The notes under the pieces: model-generated
Told to the model about the DNA's origin: nothing
Databases searched by the model: none
Seen by the model: only the letters and a program-made list of their open reading frames with translations
Position numbers and translations under genes: made by a program
Assembly (NCBI RefSeq): GCF_008831285.2
Contig: NC_045139.1
Span: forward strand, 33,577,706 to 33,641,705
DNA from: Nymphaea colorata
Taxonomy: Eukaryota; Streptophyta; Magnoliopsida; Nymphaeales; Nymphaeaceae
DNA length: 64,000 nucleotides
Direction of reading: 5' to 3'
In this document: one piece after another, positions 34,752 through 46,369 of the stretch
How positions within the stretch are numbered: the first letter of the stretch is position 1
How the letters are laid out: each line of letters starts with the position of its first letter

Positions 34752-37559
34752 TCATGTGTTCTTGCATGCATTGCCTCATTATTTTATGTTCCTGTTATTT
34801 CTTCTTTCTTTTTGTGTTACCATGTGATATATTCAACAGAAGTTATTCATTTTATGTGGCACAAACATCACCAAGCATGACCAAGGATCTTGGTTTTAAT
34901 GGCTTTGTAACTAAGTTTAGGATAAATTGTAGCTGTAATAGAATGTATCGAATAGAAATTCTGTTAGGCAGGTGACTGTTGTTTACTTGTCAACTTGATC
35001 AGAAGTTATAACTCATTTCAGTGCCCAAACTTTTTCCATGAATGAGATTGTAATTGGGTCTACTTCAACCCATTCGACTTGCAAATTTAGCTTGGAGAAA
35101 AACCACGGGTCTGTTTTAAGATCAAAATTTTGCAAGGAGATGTTCAGTTTGGTTACACTTCAAAATTATCACACAACTCCGTTTGGGCACATCCTAGAAC
35201 AACTCCGTTTCGGCACATCCTATAAATCTAAACATGCTTAGGCACGTGTCAAATCATGCTGGCAGTTGATAAAATGAACATGGTTCATTAGCCTCAAGAA
35301 AGGTCATGATAAGGATCTTTGCTCGGCATATGATATGTGCTGCTACCAAAGCGAGTCTTTGGTTTAAGAGACGAATCTTGAACTGGCTTGAGTAAATAAC
35401 ATGCTGAACTCAATTTTACAGAGCGTAATATAGTGGCGCCACTGCATGAAATGGCCTATAAAATATGTTTACTAACTGTTGGACCGTGGATCACCAGAAT
35501 TAACGGATTATTGCAAGACGGAAGACAATATTCAAGTGTAAAATGATTTAAGGAGTGCGGCCTGATTGGATCTATTGGGGTCTAATATGGACAAACGAGT
35601 AAGAGGTAAGACATTATCCAAATATAAATGACTTTAAGGGATGCAGCCTGGTGATCTGTTGGGGTCGAATATGGACAAACGAGTGGATCTCCCTTAGTAT
35701 ATTTTAGCCACAAAAATTTAAAATTCACCTGGTCAACCTGGGGGTTTAATTGTGTTTAGTTCTATGTTAAACAATTTAGGGAGTGTTAGAATGATAATAA
35801 AAATTCTAGCACCTGGAGGATACCAATTTAGATGCATTCTTTCCAATTCGTACAGCTGCAAGCACAAGTTGTGGATGGATTACTTTGTTGTAGTGCTTCA
35901 GAGTAATCATGAATTCACATTTCCTAGTCAAAACATATTTACTGTATTCGCCCAACAGATATTCACAGCAAAATAAATCTTCATTAAACCTTTTTAGAAG
36001 CTTGTCGTATCTGCTCTGGAATTTTTATTCAAATTCCTTTGCATAAAATACAAAAAAAGTTGATAGAACGTAAATGCATGTTGCTATGGTGGATTTCTTA
36101 AGTGTGGGAAGGACAACTGTATAATATATAAACATAAACCTGAGGAGTACTCTGAGCAGGAAACATGGTGCCATAGATATGTTTTACACTGTGACTAGGG
36201 ACTCGTGATCTATAGGAATTGAATTGAAGTCATCATTCAGAAAGCTCGGACATCCTAATTTCTGTGTATGGGTATCTCTTCCCATGAGACAGAATACCAA
36301 TTCCTAGTTATTAGAATCTCAATGTTCGTGTTTGGGATCCTAACTCCTTTCCAGAACATGATTGTCTTGCATGAAATATCAATTACTAGAACTTAATCAC
36401 AGTCTCCTCATGAGTCTCCATTTCTGCAAGACTCCCCAATTATTATTATTTGTCGGATGTGTAAAAAAAAGTGTACTATTTACTGTAAATGCAACTTGGA
36501 ACTTCTGGTAAAACCAAAAAACGTTACTACGTTCAAATTTTAGAAATGGTGCGTCAAATTTTTGTGTGGTGACAAGGAAATGGGTTTTATTATCTATCCA
36601 ACTTTTCATTGTGAAATAATGGGACTAAGTTTTTCTTCGGTTGTGAAATCGTTTATGATTGTTTCCTTTGTTTAGTTTTAGTGAAAACATATTTCGAGTT
36701 TGTAGGGAGATGCCTTATTGAGAATCTTGCTTTTCTTATACAAACAATCTTGCTCTTATTGTTTCTGAGTTTTTTGGCCCTCCAAGACAGTTCTGTTATG
36801 CATTGCAGTTATTATCTTATAAAAGCAGTCATTGTTCCAATATTTGCCAACATGGACATAGGATCTGCTTGCCCTGTCGTTGTGTTCTATTCCAAGAGTA
36901 TATCTGGTCATTCGTTCGTATCTTTACCCTGTCCAAGCTTTAATCCAATTAGGTTTGCCATTGAACAAAACACTAGTAAAAAAGAAAAAAGATATTTACA
37001 TCTGTTTTGGTTCTTAAGGCGAAGCGAAGTGTACAGATGCGCTTTATTCAGATTTCCCTGCCATCATCATCACATGAGGTATATTGAATCTGCCGCTAAT
37101 ATGCCCCATCTTTGTTATCAAATAATATAGCAAATCCTCCACCCTTATATCATTTTATCAAGTATTGTTCCCGTTTAGTTCTCAAATGAGTATATAAAAA
37201 AAAAAACTGGCAGTGGAATTCACTGCTGATGCATGGGCTAAATTATTGATCGAATTAGTATTCCATAAATGCTCAGCTTCTCGTGACGGCTGAGGATTTT
37301 AGCTGAAAGTAAATGTGGGTCTTGATATCCAAAAAGCATGTGAAGGTTGCAATTATAATACATGACAAGTGATGAGTAAATGTCTACTGCTTGATATGTG
37401 TGTGTCTAAAATGCTTTGCCGATAAAATTGGTTGTTTAAAGTTTATATAGGCATGTCATTGTCTAAGACGATCGATGTGAACGTAGGTTGTTCGGTTTTC
37501 CTTGTCTGCCTTTTGAGAATCATAGCTATGGTCTATGGGAGTTGATATTTAAAGTGTAC
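34752..37559. other. Intergenic, nothing recognised
   Basis: Short spurious frames only. A small direct repeat (AACTCCGTTT followed by GGCACATCCTA) occurs at 35176 and 35201. Confidence 0.35.
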
Positions 37560-40260
37560 TCCTCCCTCAGCTAAGGCACCTGCGGAAACCCGGCTCTGGA
37601 GTTGAGTGGTTTCGAGTGCTAGAAGACTTTTAGACGCCTCTTTATCGTTGAAATTGTTCGATCTGGACAGGATTTCAGGATTTCTAAATACTTGCGATAT
37701 AGGAAGAAGAGTGATATTAGGAAACGGCGAGACTGAGATTCACAATAATTTCTTATCAGTCCGTTCGGATTTTTGCTTATTTATCTTGTTGCAATGATCA
37801 AAAGACAGCAAGCTTCCTGAATTAACAGGGACAACGTGAAAGTTCTTAGACAGTTGATTTTCATCAAAATCTATACTCGTGGTGGTATTTGCTATCGTTC
37901 CAACTCTATTATATGTCTCGGCCATGCAACTACGAAAGTTCTGGTTTGCCAAACCTGATTGGTGTCGGTTGGGTTCTGATTTGAGTTAAATGACCGTGCA
38001 CACGAGATTTGGGATGTTGGTTCCGAGCTGCACCTTACGCAAGTGTCGCTGTTATGACTAACCGGTTCGACGTCGAAGGTGACGATGGCGACCTTTTAAT
38101 GAAATATTGGCAAATTGTGAGGTCAATACTGCTCTTTCGTTTGTCGATGTGAATGACTTGACTTTGTTGTTTGAGATTTCACGTCAGTATTTCCATTTTA
38201 TCTTTTCCCCCTCGAAGGGAAAGTTTCACTTTACGGTAGTCCTACATGCATTGTGCTCAACTCATTTTATTGCCAGGTACGTAACTTCAAAGTTGGAATT
38301 CGCAGACGCCCGGATCGTTTTGTTGTCGAGGTTCAAAATGGAAACCTGCAGTTGCGATCCTCCGTCGTGTGTGCCTCGTTTTTCTCCCATTGGACGTTAG
38401 GCTGCTTAGTTTCCTTGCTCACTTGATTAGTGAAGGATTTGTGGCGATTGTCGTGAAAGGGGAAAGAAGGAAAATAAATTACTAGTGGTTGATATGAGTA
38501 GATTCGCCCTGCTTTTTCAAGAACGTACTTGTGATCAAATTTGTCATTCCATGTAGGCTGGATTTCGGGTTTTATTTTTGTCCAAAGCCGTTGCTCCATG
38601 GTTTTGGTGTTGCTTATTTCCTTGACTCCTACTTGATCTTCCTCAAATCTTGTGGTCCCTGGAAGAGAATCTACAATGTTCTTGTTTCTTTTTGTCGTCG
38701 TTGTTACTTTAATACTAATATTATTGGCCTCTAGTTTCTCATAGCACCTGTACCTTTTTTTTATTCGCCAAATTATGCAATTCTTTTAGCTGCCAATTTA
38801 CCCGCAGAGGGTCAAAATCCGGTCTGTGTGCCAAAATGGTGGATGGGAACCGCATTGACTCCTGTAATATCCGTATAACCATGAACCCATTGCGTACTGA
38901 ACAATAAGCTTCGGTTTTTAATTCTGCATATTTAAGCCGCCTGAATGGGAGCTAAGTTAATATTTTTTTTTGTCTTAATGTGGTACCCATTTGGATCTGA
39001 TAAATAAGCTGTTGATTGTTCTTTATTGTAATTGGCAAATCGTGCCGTAACATCTTCATTTATGGGCGGAACCTAACAAACTTTCGGTTGCACATGCTAC
39101 TTGGTCTGGTTCCTCATCTGTTCCATTAACAGCGTGGACTGTTCTTTCATGGTTGTTCGGTAGTGCCTGTTACCGTCGTTTTAGTGGCTAATCGTTTTAG
39201 TGGCTAATAAAATACACCCCGTGCGATTTTGCAGGTTCGGAAAGTGGCCCGTCGGTTGCAGCTGAGTGCGTTTTGGGTGGCTGATGCGTGGAGTTTCTGT
39301 GTTTGGAGGAGGGACAATGGGTCTTGTATAGTGCCTTTGGTCCCTAAATAGTGATCCACTTTCCCTTGCCTGTCTTTTTTTTTTGTTGTTTTAGCCTAAA
39401 ATGAAATCTTAAATCTGGTGTAGCACTCTAGTAAATTTTAAATTATTCCCCCAACTTAACAGTGCTCAATTTCTTGCTTACTTGGTCAAGCATCTCTACT
39501 GTTTTCGGATCGTGGCTTTGGGTGAGATCTGATCCAGGTACATGCGTGGTTTTTAAGCAGAAGGGCATCCCATATTCCGGTTTTTGTGTGCGATGGTGTC
39601 GCTATCTTGAGCTTTCGAGGTTCCTACCAGCCGAGAAACTGTTTCTTGATTGACCAGTTCAGAACTCATTGTTCATAAATTTTGCTCGTCCGGCAAGTTG
39701 TCACTCTGTTTTTGTAGAAACATTCGTCTAAAGAACCTTTTAGATTAATGGATCCGATTTTCCGACTGTCATTTTGTGTCAACATCTTGTACAAGCCAAA
39801 GCAAAGTGTACTTCAAGAGGCACCGGAGATATATCCAAAGGGTTTTACCACTGCTCGCATAAGGGTTCATGATCATGTTCCTTTCTACTGCTGTCTAAAC
39901 GTTGATTCAACTATGGTTAGTTACAGTAAGTTAAGAGTGAGAAAGATGAGTCACAATCAAAGGGAGGAAAGAGGTCTTGATAATTGTGGTCAATGCCTGA
40001 CCGGTCGGTCAATAATTGAAGTCAAGCTGACTGCTCAAAGAGCACGGTCACCTTTGCTGAAAGAGAAAGAGAAATTGCATCCATATCAGATTGATCAATT
40101 ATAGGCCTTTCTTTCTGGATTTGTTTTGATATCACATGGGCATGCAGCTATTGAGACGTCAAATCAACAATTTTGCGCGCCACGATGATGCTTAATAATT
40201 GTTAAAAATAATTCTTTATAGTGTCTTCATCTTTGAGACTGGATTCCTTTAATGACAATC
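37560..40260. other. Unassigned region of higher complexity
   Basis: Less AT-rich than its flanks, with several medium frames. An exon-like stretch at about 39234-39350 follows TTTTGCAG and reads VRKVARRLQLSAFWVADAWS, then a stop. A 118-residue frame runs at 39748-40104. I recognise no family and cannot build a gene model. It could be an old transposon or a non-coding transcript. Confidence 0.25.
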
Positions 40261-40292
40261 AATCACTTTGTTCTTTGTAAAACAATACTTTA

Positions 40293-41511
40293 AGGGTCGT
40301 TTGACAATAGTAATATGCTATTATTGTCTCAGGAATGTATTCGAAAAAAATGAGTTACTTGTTACAGTATTTTATGAATCTGACCTGTTTAGTCTTCTCC
40401 GATGTCTTTGGTAACTTTGTTGCTGTTTTGAGAATTCTCTCCCTTTTCCACGTCGATTGGGACCTCCAAACTTCACAAATAACACGCCAATAGACAATTT
40501 CATGTTCAGGAATGTCTCTGTATTACACCACAAGATTTATGTAATGAAAGTTTTTACAAGGTAATAACAGCCGAATACATAAATTTTCCCAGTTGCACCA
40601 CTGTCTGTACCAGTTTACTAACAACTCGTTCCATTCAATCATTGCAATGTCAAGCCTTAATTAATCATTGTCTTGCTTTGTCGGCAACCTCTTTAGCCGA
40701 AAAGAAAATTAAAAAAGTTGTGATAGCGAGGATGAGTGGTTGCATTAGCAAAACAGGAACTTGCTCGTCATTTTTGGAACAGACAAAAGCATTGATGGGC
40801 AGGTGAATCTATGGTCTCTTTTGCCGGAAAAGTTGTGAATGCTAGCGTACCAAAATTGAACACATTTATATCATATTACTACTTATTAAAGTTTCATTGG
40901 GAGCACTCCTTTACAAGTCTTTGTTAATGTCTTCAAGTTGGTATAGATTTTCATGACTCGCGACATTTAGTAGATCGTTTGAGTCATGTTGTTTACCAGG
41001 CATGGAATTTATAAGAAATACCTGAAAAGTGAAGGGATATTTTAGCATAGATATTTGAAAATAGCAACAACAGATTGGCCTCTATTAACAATTTTATAAA
41101 AGTTTTTTTTATCAAGAGTAGCTCATTCACATGGATGAGATGATTTTTTTGAGTACAAAATGATTGCATGACCAAATTATATGGTCGGTTAGACCGAATG
41201 GAGTTGGTGTAATGACAGAAGACTTGGTTGTCAGATGGACAGTAAAGAGTTTCATTTCTATAGGCACAAAATTGGGTGCATCTTTTAGGCGCCATTTGGC
41301 AATGAGAACATCATACTACAGCGTTTTTTTTTTTATAGAATAATAACCAACCCTTACTGTTGTCAAACAGTCCTTTATAAGTTGTTTGACAACGAGAACA
41401 GTAGTAAATTATTCCATATCCAAATTCATGGAAAGTATGTAGCAATATTCCATGCATCTGCCATACTTTCGAGGGCAGGTTCATAGATTTTCATTGTCAA
41501 ACGACCCCCCT
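40293..41511. mobile_element. Nested Tourist/Harbinger-like element
   Basis: The left terminus is GGGTCGTTTGACAATAG, preceded by TAA. The right terminus on the other strand is GGGGTCGTTTGACAATGA, followed by TAA. A 3-bp TAA target site suits PIF/Harbinger-type miniature elements. Between 41284 and 41400, further facing ends (CGCCATTTGGCAATGAGAAC, CTGTTGTCAAACAGTC, GTTTGACAACGAGAACAGTA) indicate insertions of related elements into each other. No transposase seen. Confidence 0.6.
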
Positions 41512-42985
41512 AAATGGTTTTCAATTAAAGAGAAAAAAAGTTCTATAATGAGATGGGCCTTAGAATGAGCAGTCAAAGTTTGATTCTCATGGGTGCCACT
41601 CAGTAGTGGGCCAGAGTGGCTCGTGCCGCGGAGGGCGGGGTCAAACTCAATACACCCTCAAGCATCTAATCTGCTCAGATTGAAATGGGGAGCATTTCCT
41701 GTTTAGGATTAAGTTATCCGTAGACCTTTCTAAAAGAAAAAAGGGGGAAAAGGAAGTTCAGTATATGCTTGATAAAGGTTCGAACTGAAAAACCTTCAAA
41801 TTGGAAAAACTCCAGGAATCAAAACCCCACTCAAATTAAACCACTGGTTCATATATTTTGTGATACGAAATACTGGATAAATGAGGTTAACAAATGAGAG
41901 TTTACTCTCTATTGTCCCTTTTTGCTGAAAGATGGCAACTGGCAAATGAACAGTTGCACCATCAAACAGGTCCGTTTCTTCTCACTGTTCCGAAAGATGG
42001 AAACACATAGGCTTCTTTCTTTCCTTCACTTTCTTCCTCTCTTCCGAGTGCTAGTGTATGGCATGATCACTAGCCTGAGATTTGCATATTTACAGTATTA
42101 AGACGTATGGACCATCAATGCATTATTACCCACAAGAGTAAGAATTTCGACTACGCCATGATAAGAACATGACTGTGATTAGCATACTGGTTCTGTTTCA
42201 GGACAGGGAGTTATAGGCAAAGTGTTATCAAAGTATGTTTCAGGATCCAGTGTTATCAAAATATGGGTTAACAGTTGAAGTTGGTAGTGCAATTTCATCT
42301 AGAAAAACAAATATTCCAGAGTATCTGGAACAGGTAGCCACCCGCAGAATGCTGTTGGTGCTGCTCTATTGTTTTTTCAGCAGAAGATGTAAAGGGTCAT
42401 CGAGCTTGCTTTGGCAAGTCCATTCAAAACCACCTGAGACCAAGAAAGAGCTCTCGAAAAGATTGTGCCATTTCTCAAAAATTTCAAAAATTTGAAATTT
42501 ATGCTTTGCTGATATAGACGAAAACCATATGTTCATCTCAATTCAGACCTCCCAAAAGGAAATCCGTTCTCATCCACATTGAGCAGTACAGAATTCTACT
42601 CCATACACTTGGTCCACTTTTTCGTTCAATTCATGGCCGACCTTCCAATATTGAGACCACTAGCTCTTCAACTTTCTTACGTGCTATGATGTTGCCCAGA
42701 ACTTTGGCCAAAATGGCAGGCACCATTTTCTTCCTCAAGCCAAGAAAAGACAGTTGATTCCCCCGTTGAGGAGCCACCGTGCAGGTTCACCCATAAGAAA
42801 CACAGTTTTTAAATGTAGCCAACCTCCCCAAATGCTGAAAACTGATGGAAACAGGGAAAAGTGCTAAAATCTACAGTCCTCAATTATTTGGAAAAGTTCA
42901 CCACTGTTCTTCCTTGACCACCAAAAGCTAATCTATATCTACAGAGTCACGTCCCCACACACTCTACTTCCGGATCCTCAGACTC
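41512..42985. other. Upstream flank of the serine acetyltransferase gene
   Basis: No gene model. A frame at 42235-42495 (FQDPVLSKYGLTVEVGSA) follows a CAG and is not recognised. It may be a gene fragment. Confidence 0.3.
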
Positions 42986-42987
42986 CT

Positions 42988-42996
42988 CTATATTAA
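42988..42996 (+). promoter_or_regulatory. TATA-like box of serine acetyltransferase gene
   Basis: CTATATTAAG-type motif about 50 bases before the ATG, implying a short leader. Confidence 0.35.
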
Positions 42997-43039
42997 GCTT
43001 CCACATACAAGTTCCTTCACAAGACCTTTGCATCCCTCC

Positions 43040-44086
43040 ATGACTTCTCTTACCCTTTCCCCCTCCATCCCAGAGTCATCATCCTTCCGCAGCAAACTCT
43101 CTAATAACAAGAAATTTCACAGACGAATGACAGCATGCATAGAGGGCTCGACTTTGAAAGTTGGCACCAGACGACTATCATTCAACATGGATCGATTTTC
43201 GACTACCAATCAAACAGCGGTTTACCAGCTTGTTGAGCTCTCAAAGCCCTTGCAACACCCAAGAATCTGTGAGAGGGATGAGCTATGGCTGAAGATGAGG
43301 GAGGAGGCGATGAGGGATGTGGAGCAAGAGCCGGTGCTGGAGACGTACTACAGAAATGCTATACTCTCACATGACTCACTAGAAGCAGCCCTGGCCGGCC
43401 ATCTGGGAAACAAGCTCTCCATGACTTGTCTGCCGGGTTCCAGCCTAGCCAGGGTCTTCTTATGGGCGTTCCTTGAAGAGAGCACCATCCGGTCTGCGGT
43501 CCGGGAGGACCTGAAGGCAGTCAAGGAGAGGGACCCAGCCTGTGTAAGTTATGTTCAGTGCCTGCTCAACTTCAAGGGCTTCCTAGCAGTTCAGGCTCAC
43601 CGGGTGGCTCACAGTCTATGGACCAAGGGCCGGGCACCGCTGGCCTTGGTGATACAGAACCGGGTTTCGGAGGCCTTCGCCGTGGACATACATCCTGGTG
43701 CAAGGGTAGGCAAGGGAGTACTGCTGGACCATGCTACCGGGGTCGTGATCGGAGAGACTGCCGTCATTGGCGACAACGTGTCCATCTTGCACAATGTGAC
43801 GTTAGGAGGCACCGGCAAGGCCGGCGGCGACCGGCACCCGAAGATCGGAGATGGGGTGCTGGTGGGTGCTGGTACGCATATCCTTGGTAATGTACAGGTA
43901 GGTGCGGGGGCCAAGGTCGGGGCTGGCTCAGTGGTGCTGAAAGAGGTCCCGGCCAGGACCACTGCAGTGGGGAACCCGGCGAGGTTGGTTGGTGGAAGGG
44001 ACAACCCCGTTAAGTTGACCAACATTCCTAGCTTGACTATGGACCATACCTCCTTCGTATCCGACTGCTCGGATGATGTAATCTGA
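43040..44086 (+). CDS. SAT: Serine O-acetyltransferase (SERAT)
   Basis: Intronless, 348 residues from the first in-frame ATG. It acetylates serine with acetyl-CoA to O-acetylserine, the first committed step of cysteine synthesis. The N-terminal helical domain (about residues 78-200) is followed by left-handed beta-helix hexapeptide repeats (about 215-315). Catalytic residues fit the family: Asp216 in VDIHPG and His231 in DHATGVVIGET, followed by the acetyl-CoA loop GGTGKAGGDRHPKIG. The C-terminus ends DDVI; the terminal Ile is the residue that docks into O-acetylserine(thiol)lyase in the cysteine synthase complex. The first 55 residues are rich in Ser, Lys and Arg with few acids, like a plastid or mitochondrial transit peptide, but Met50 could give a cytosolic form. 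The region coding the conserved core is markedly GC-richer than the flanks. Confidence 0.96.
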   Translation: MTSLTLSPSIPESSSFRSKLSNNKKFHRRMTACIEGSTLKVGTRRLSFNMDRFSTTNQTAVYQLVELSKPLQHPRICERDELWLKMREEAMRDVEQEPVLETYYRNAILSHDSLEAALAGHLGNKLSMTCLPGSSLARVFLWAFLEESTIRSAVREDLKAVKERDPACVSYVQCLLNFKGFLAVQAHRVAHSLWTKGRAPLALVIQNRVSEAFAVDIHPGARVGKGVLLDHATGVVIGETAVIGDNVSILHNVTLGGTGKAGGDRHPKIGDGVLVGAGTHILGNVQVGAGAKVGAGSVVLKEVPARTTAVGNPARLVGGRDNPVKLTNIPSLTMDHTSFVSDCSDDVI

Positions 44087-44158
44087 CGTAATCTGACTAC
44101 TCATGTTCTCAGTGGTTGATCTTCATTATGCACTAATTTCCACAAGAGTTCCTAGTAA

Positions 44159-44164
44159 AATAAA
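44159..44164 (+). terminator. Poly(A) signal of serine acetyltransferase gene
   Basis: AATAAA 73 bases after the stop codon, in A-rich sequence. Confidence 0.55.
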
Positions 44165-44169
44165 TACAA

Positions 44170-46212
44170 GTCACGTTAGTATATCTTATGTTTGATGACT
44201 CAATCTCCATATATATATATATGTTGGCGAGCCATTAAAACATGAATCAGTTAGATTTGGGGGAAGTTGAATGGAATTTGGATTTGGAAAAAACACCCAA
44301 TTGGATCTGGATTCAGATTCATATTTGAATTTGGTTTCAGATAAACATCTCAGCAAATAATGGATATCACCTTGAATGCAATAGGCTTTATCTCATCAAA
44401 TGAATGGATTCACCTTGAATGCAATATGCTTAGTTAACTTTTGCAATTTGTATCCAATTCAATTTGGAAAATGAGATCTTAACTTCATTCTTCATTTGGG
44501 CTCGAACCTGAATATGAAATTATCCAATTAACCACTCTTGGTAGAGGGTAGAGCCGATCTGAATCCTACCAGATTGATATCCCTAGTTTTCCTTGAATGA
44601 TGGTGTTAAGGAATCAATTAGCGCCGGATTGAAGGAACCGCTGAATAACAGATTGAAACGATAAGAAGAGTCAGAAGAGACTACCCAACAAGCGGTATGC
44701 TTATCATATGTTCATTCCGCAGCCAATGGCCTTTATTTTCCCAAATTTCCGTTCAACCGAGTTGTATTAGAACTATCAGAACTGGCCTGAATTGCCCGAT
44801 TCAATTCAACTTGGTGGCAAACTGATTTGATTCGGTGGCCGATTCAAGAGTGCCATGTGCCACTTTTTAAGTATTTAAAGATTTTAGGAGTTTTCTTCTT
44901 GTTTATCAATTTCTATAGATTGTTTTCCGTTGTCCCCAAATTTTTTTTTTGCCGATTCAGCTGAATCTCTGAATCAACCGATTCACTGAATTGGTAGCTT
45001 GGCTGATTCAATTCAAGGAGTGATTTTGAGACTACTGCTACTCAGCAGTGGTCCGTGGAGGAAAAAGAGGACAACGAAACACTTCGATTCTTGGCCTTAC
45101 AGCATTTAGTTAACAATTTACTAAAACGTGGTTATACCCGTATATGTGGCTCATATTGCTTTTAATCTCAGGTTTTCTTAGAGGTGGGTTGGACGTATAC
45201 TGAAGTTCTCGCTTCTATTGGGTGTTTGCTCCAATTTGGGTCAGTGAATTCACCTGCCTTTCCAGCTGAGAAAGGACCTTTCTGCTACTTCAATGGATCA
45301 TGGGTAGGAGTGATTCTCAAAGAAGAAATTTTCGGAATTATTAAGATATAATGGAGTCTTCTAAATAATGATTCATATCAGATCTGGATGCTGTTCGAAT
45401 ACTCTTGAAAACTAACCAGAGAATTGGTATCTAAACCCTATTTAGTTCCTACTGCCAATGCTGCTTCCCCTGCTCTCAAGTAATCAACAGAGTCCATTAT
45501 ATTGCATCTTGTCCAAATTGAAACGGACGATTAAGCTCCCCAGGATCATCTCTGATCTGATGGCTTTTCATGAGGAAGAGGGAGAAAGCCTTTACCTAGA
45601 CGGATGGCAGCTAGCTGCACCCAGGAAACTTGAGAAAGGGAGTTGGACGAGAAAAAGGGTGCCTAATTGTTAACAAGAGTTCAGATATAACTCTTAAAAC
45701 AAATTGTGCAGGTGCCTGTAATATTATCAACGGCTAACAAAAAATATGTTACTTTCTTTTGAACACAAACACAACCTACAAAACCCAGTTGAAAATTAAC
45801 TTAGCTAGCTAAGGATTTGGTGAACAAAAGATGTCAATTGCAAATGTGATCTGCCTGAAATACGTGAGAAAACCTTGCTTGCCTTACAAAGCGACCTACT
45901 GCAACATCAGTCTAAATCTCCCTGCAGTACCTCCACACATTCTGCACACATCTGTTAAAACTAACTGGAAATGAGGACCTGTTTAAGTATCACCAAGCTC
46001 ATAAAATTAATCTGAAACGGACTGCTTAAATAGGTCAGTAATGCAAAAATCATGTCATAAAAGACGTGCTTACACAAACAAAAAAGCAGTCGCCACGTAT
46101 GTCATCTAAGCTACAACAGAGCTTCGCTCAAGTACAAATAGGAAATGAAATCTAACCTCTTCTGGACATAATGAAGATGGTAACTCGTCAAGAATTTGAC
46201 CGTCATACAGTG
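44170..46212. other. Intergenic, nothing recognised
   Basis: It contains repeated short GATTCAATTC-type motifs (44790-45010). No gene found. Confidence 0.4.
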
Positions 46213-46218
46213 TTTATT
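46213..46218 (-). terminator. Poly(A) signal of the OGDC E2 gene
   Basis: AATAAA on the minus strand, about 150 bases after the stop codon. Confidence 0.5.
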
Positions 46219-46369
46219 AGCATGTCCAAACCTATGCAAGGATAAAAAATGAACTTTGGCTCTAGTGTGACACAATCAAGATGGCATGATTATAAACTTG
46301 ATTGTGCTGCCAGATGCAAGGAAATCAGAACTGAAGCTACAAATCTGTTCTCCCACAAGGTGACTGCCT

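Noticed and set aside
41770-41790. AAAGGTTCGAACTG, resembling a tRNA T-loop
   Set aside because: No acceptor stem, D-arm or anticodon arm can be fitted around it.
43609-44025. Long frames overlapping the serine acetyltransferase gene in other frames
   Set aside because: They are shadows of the GC-rich hexapeptide-repeat coding sequence.
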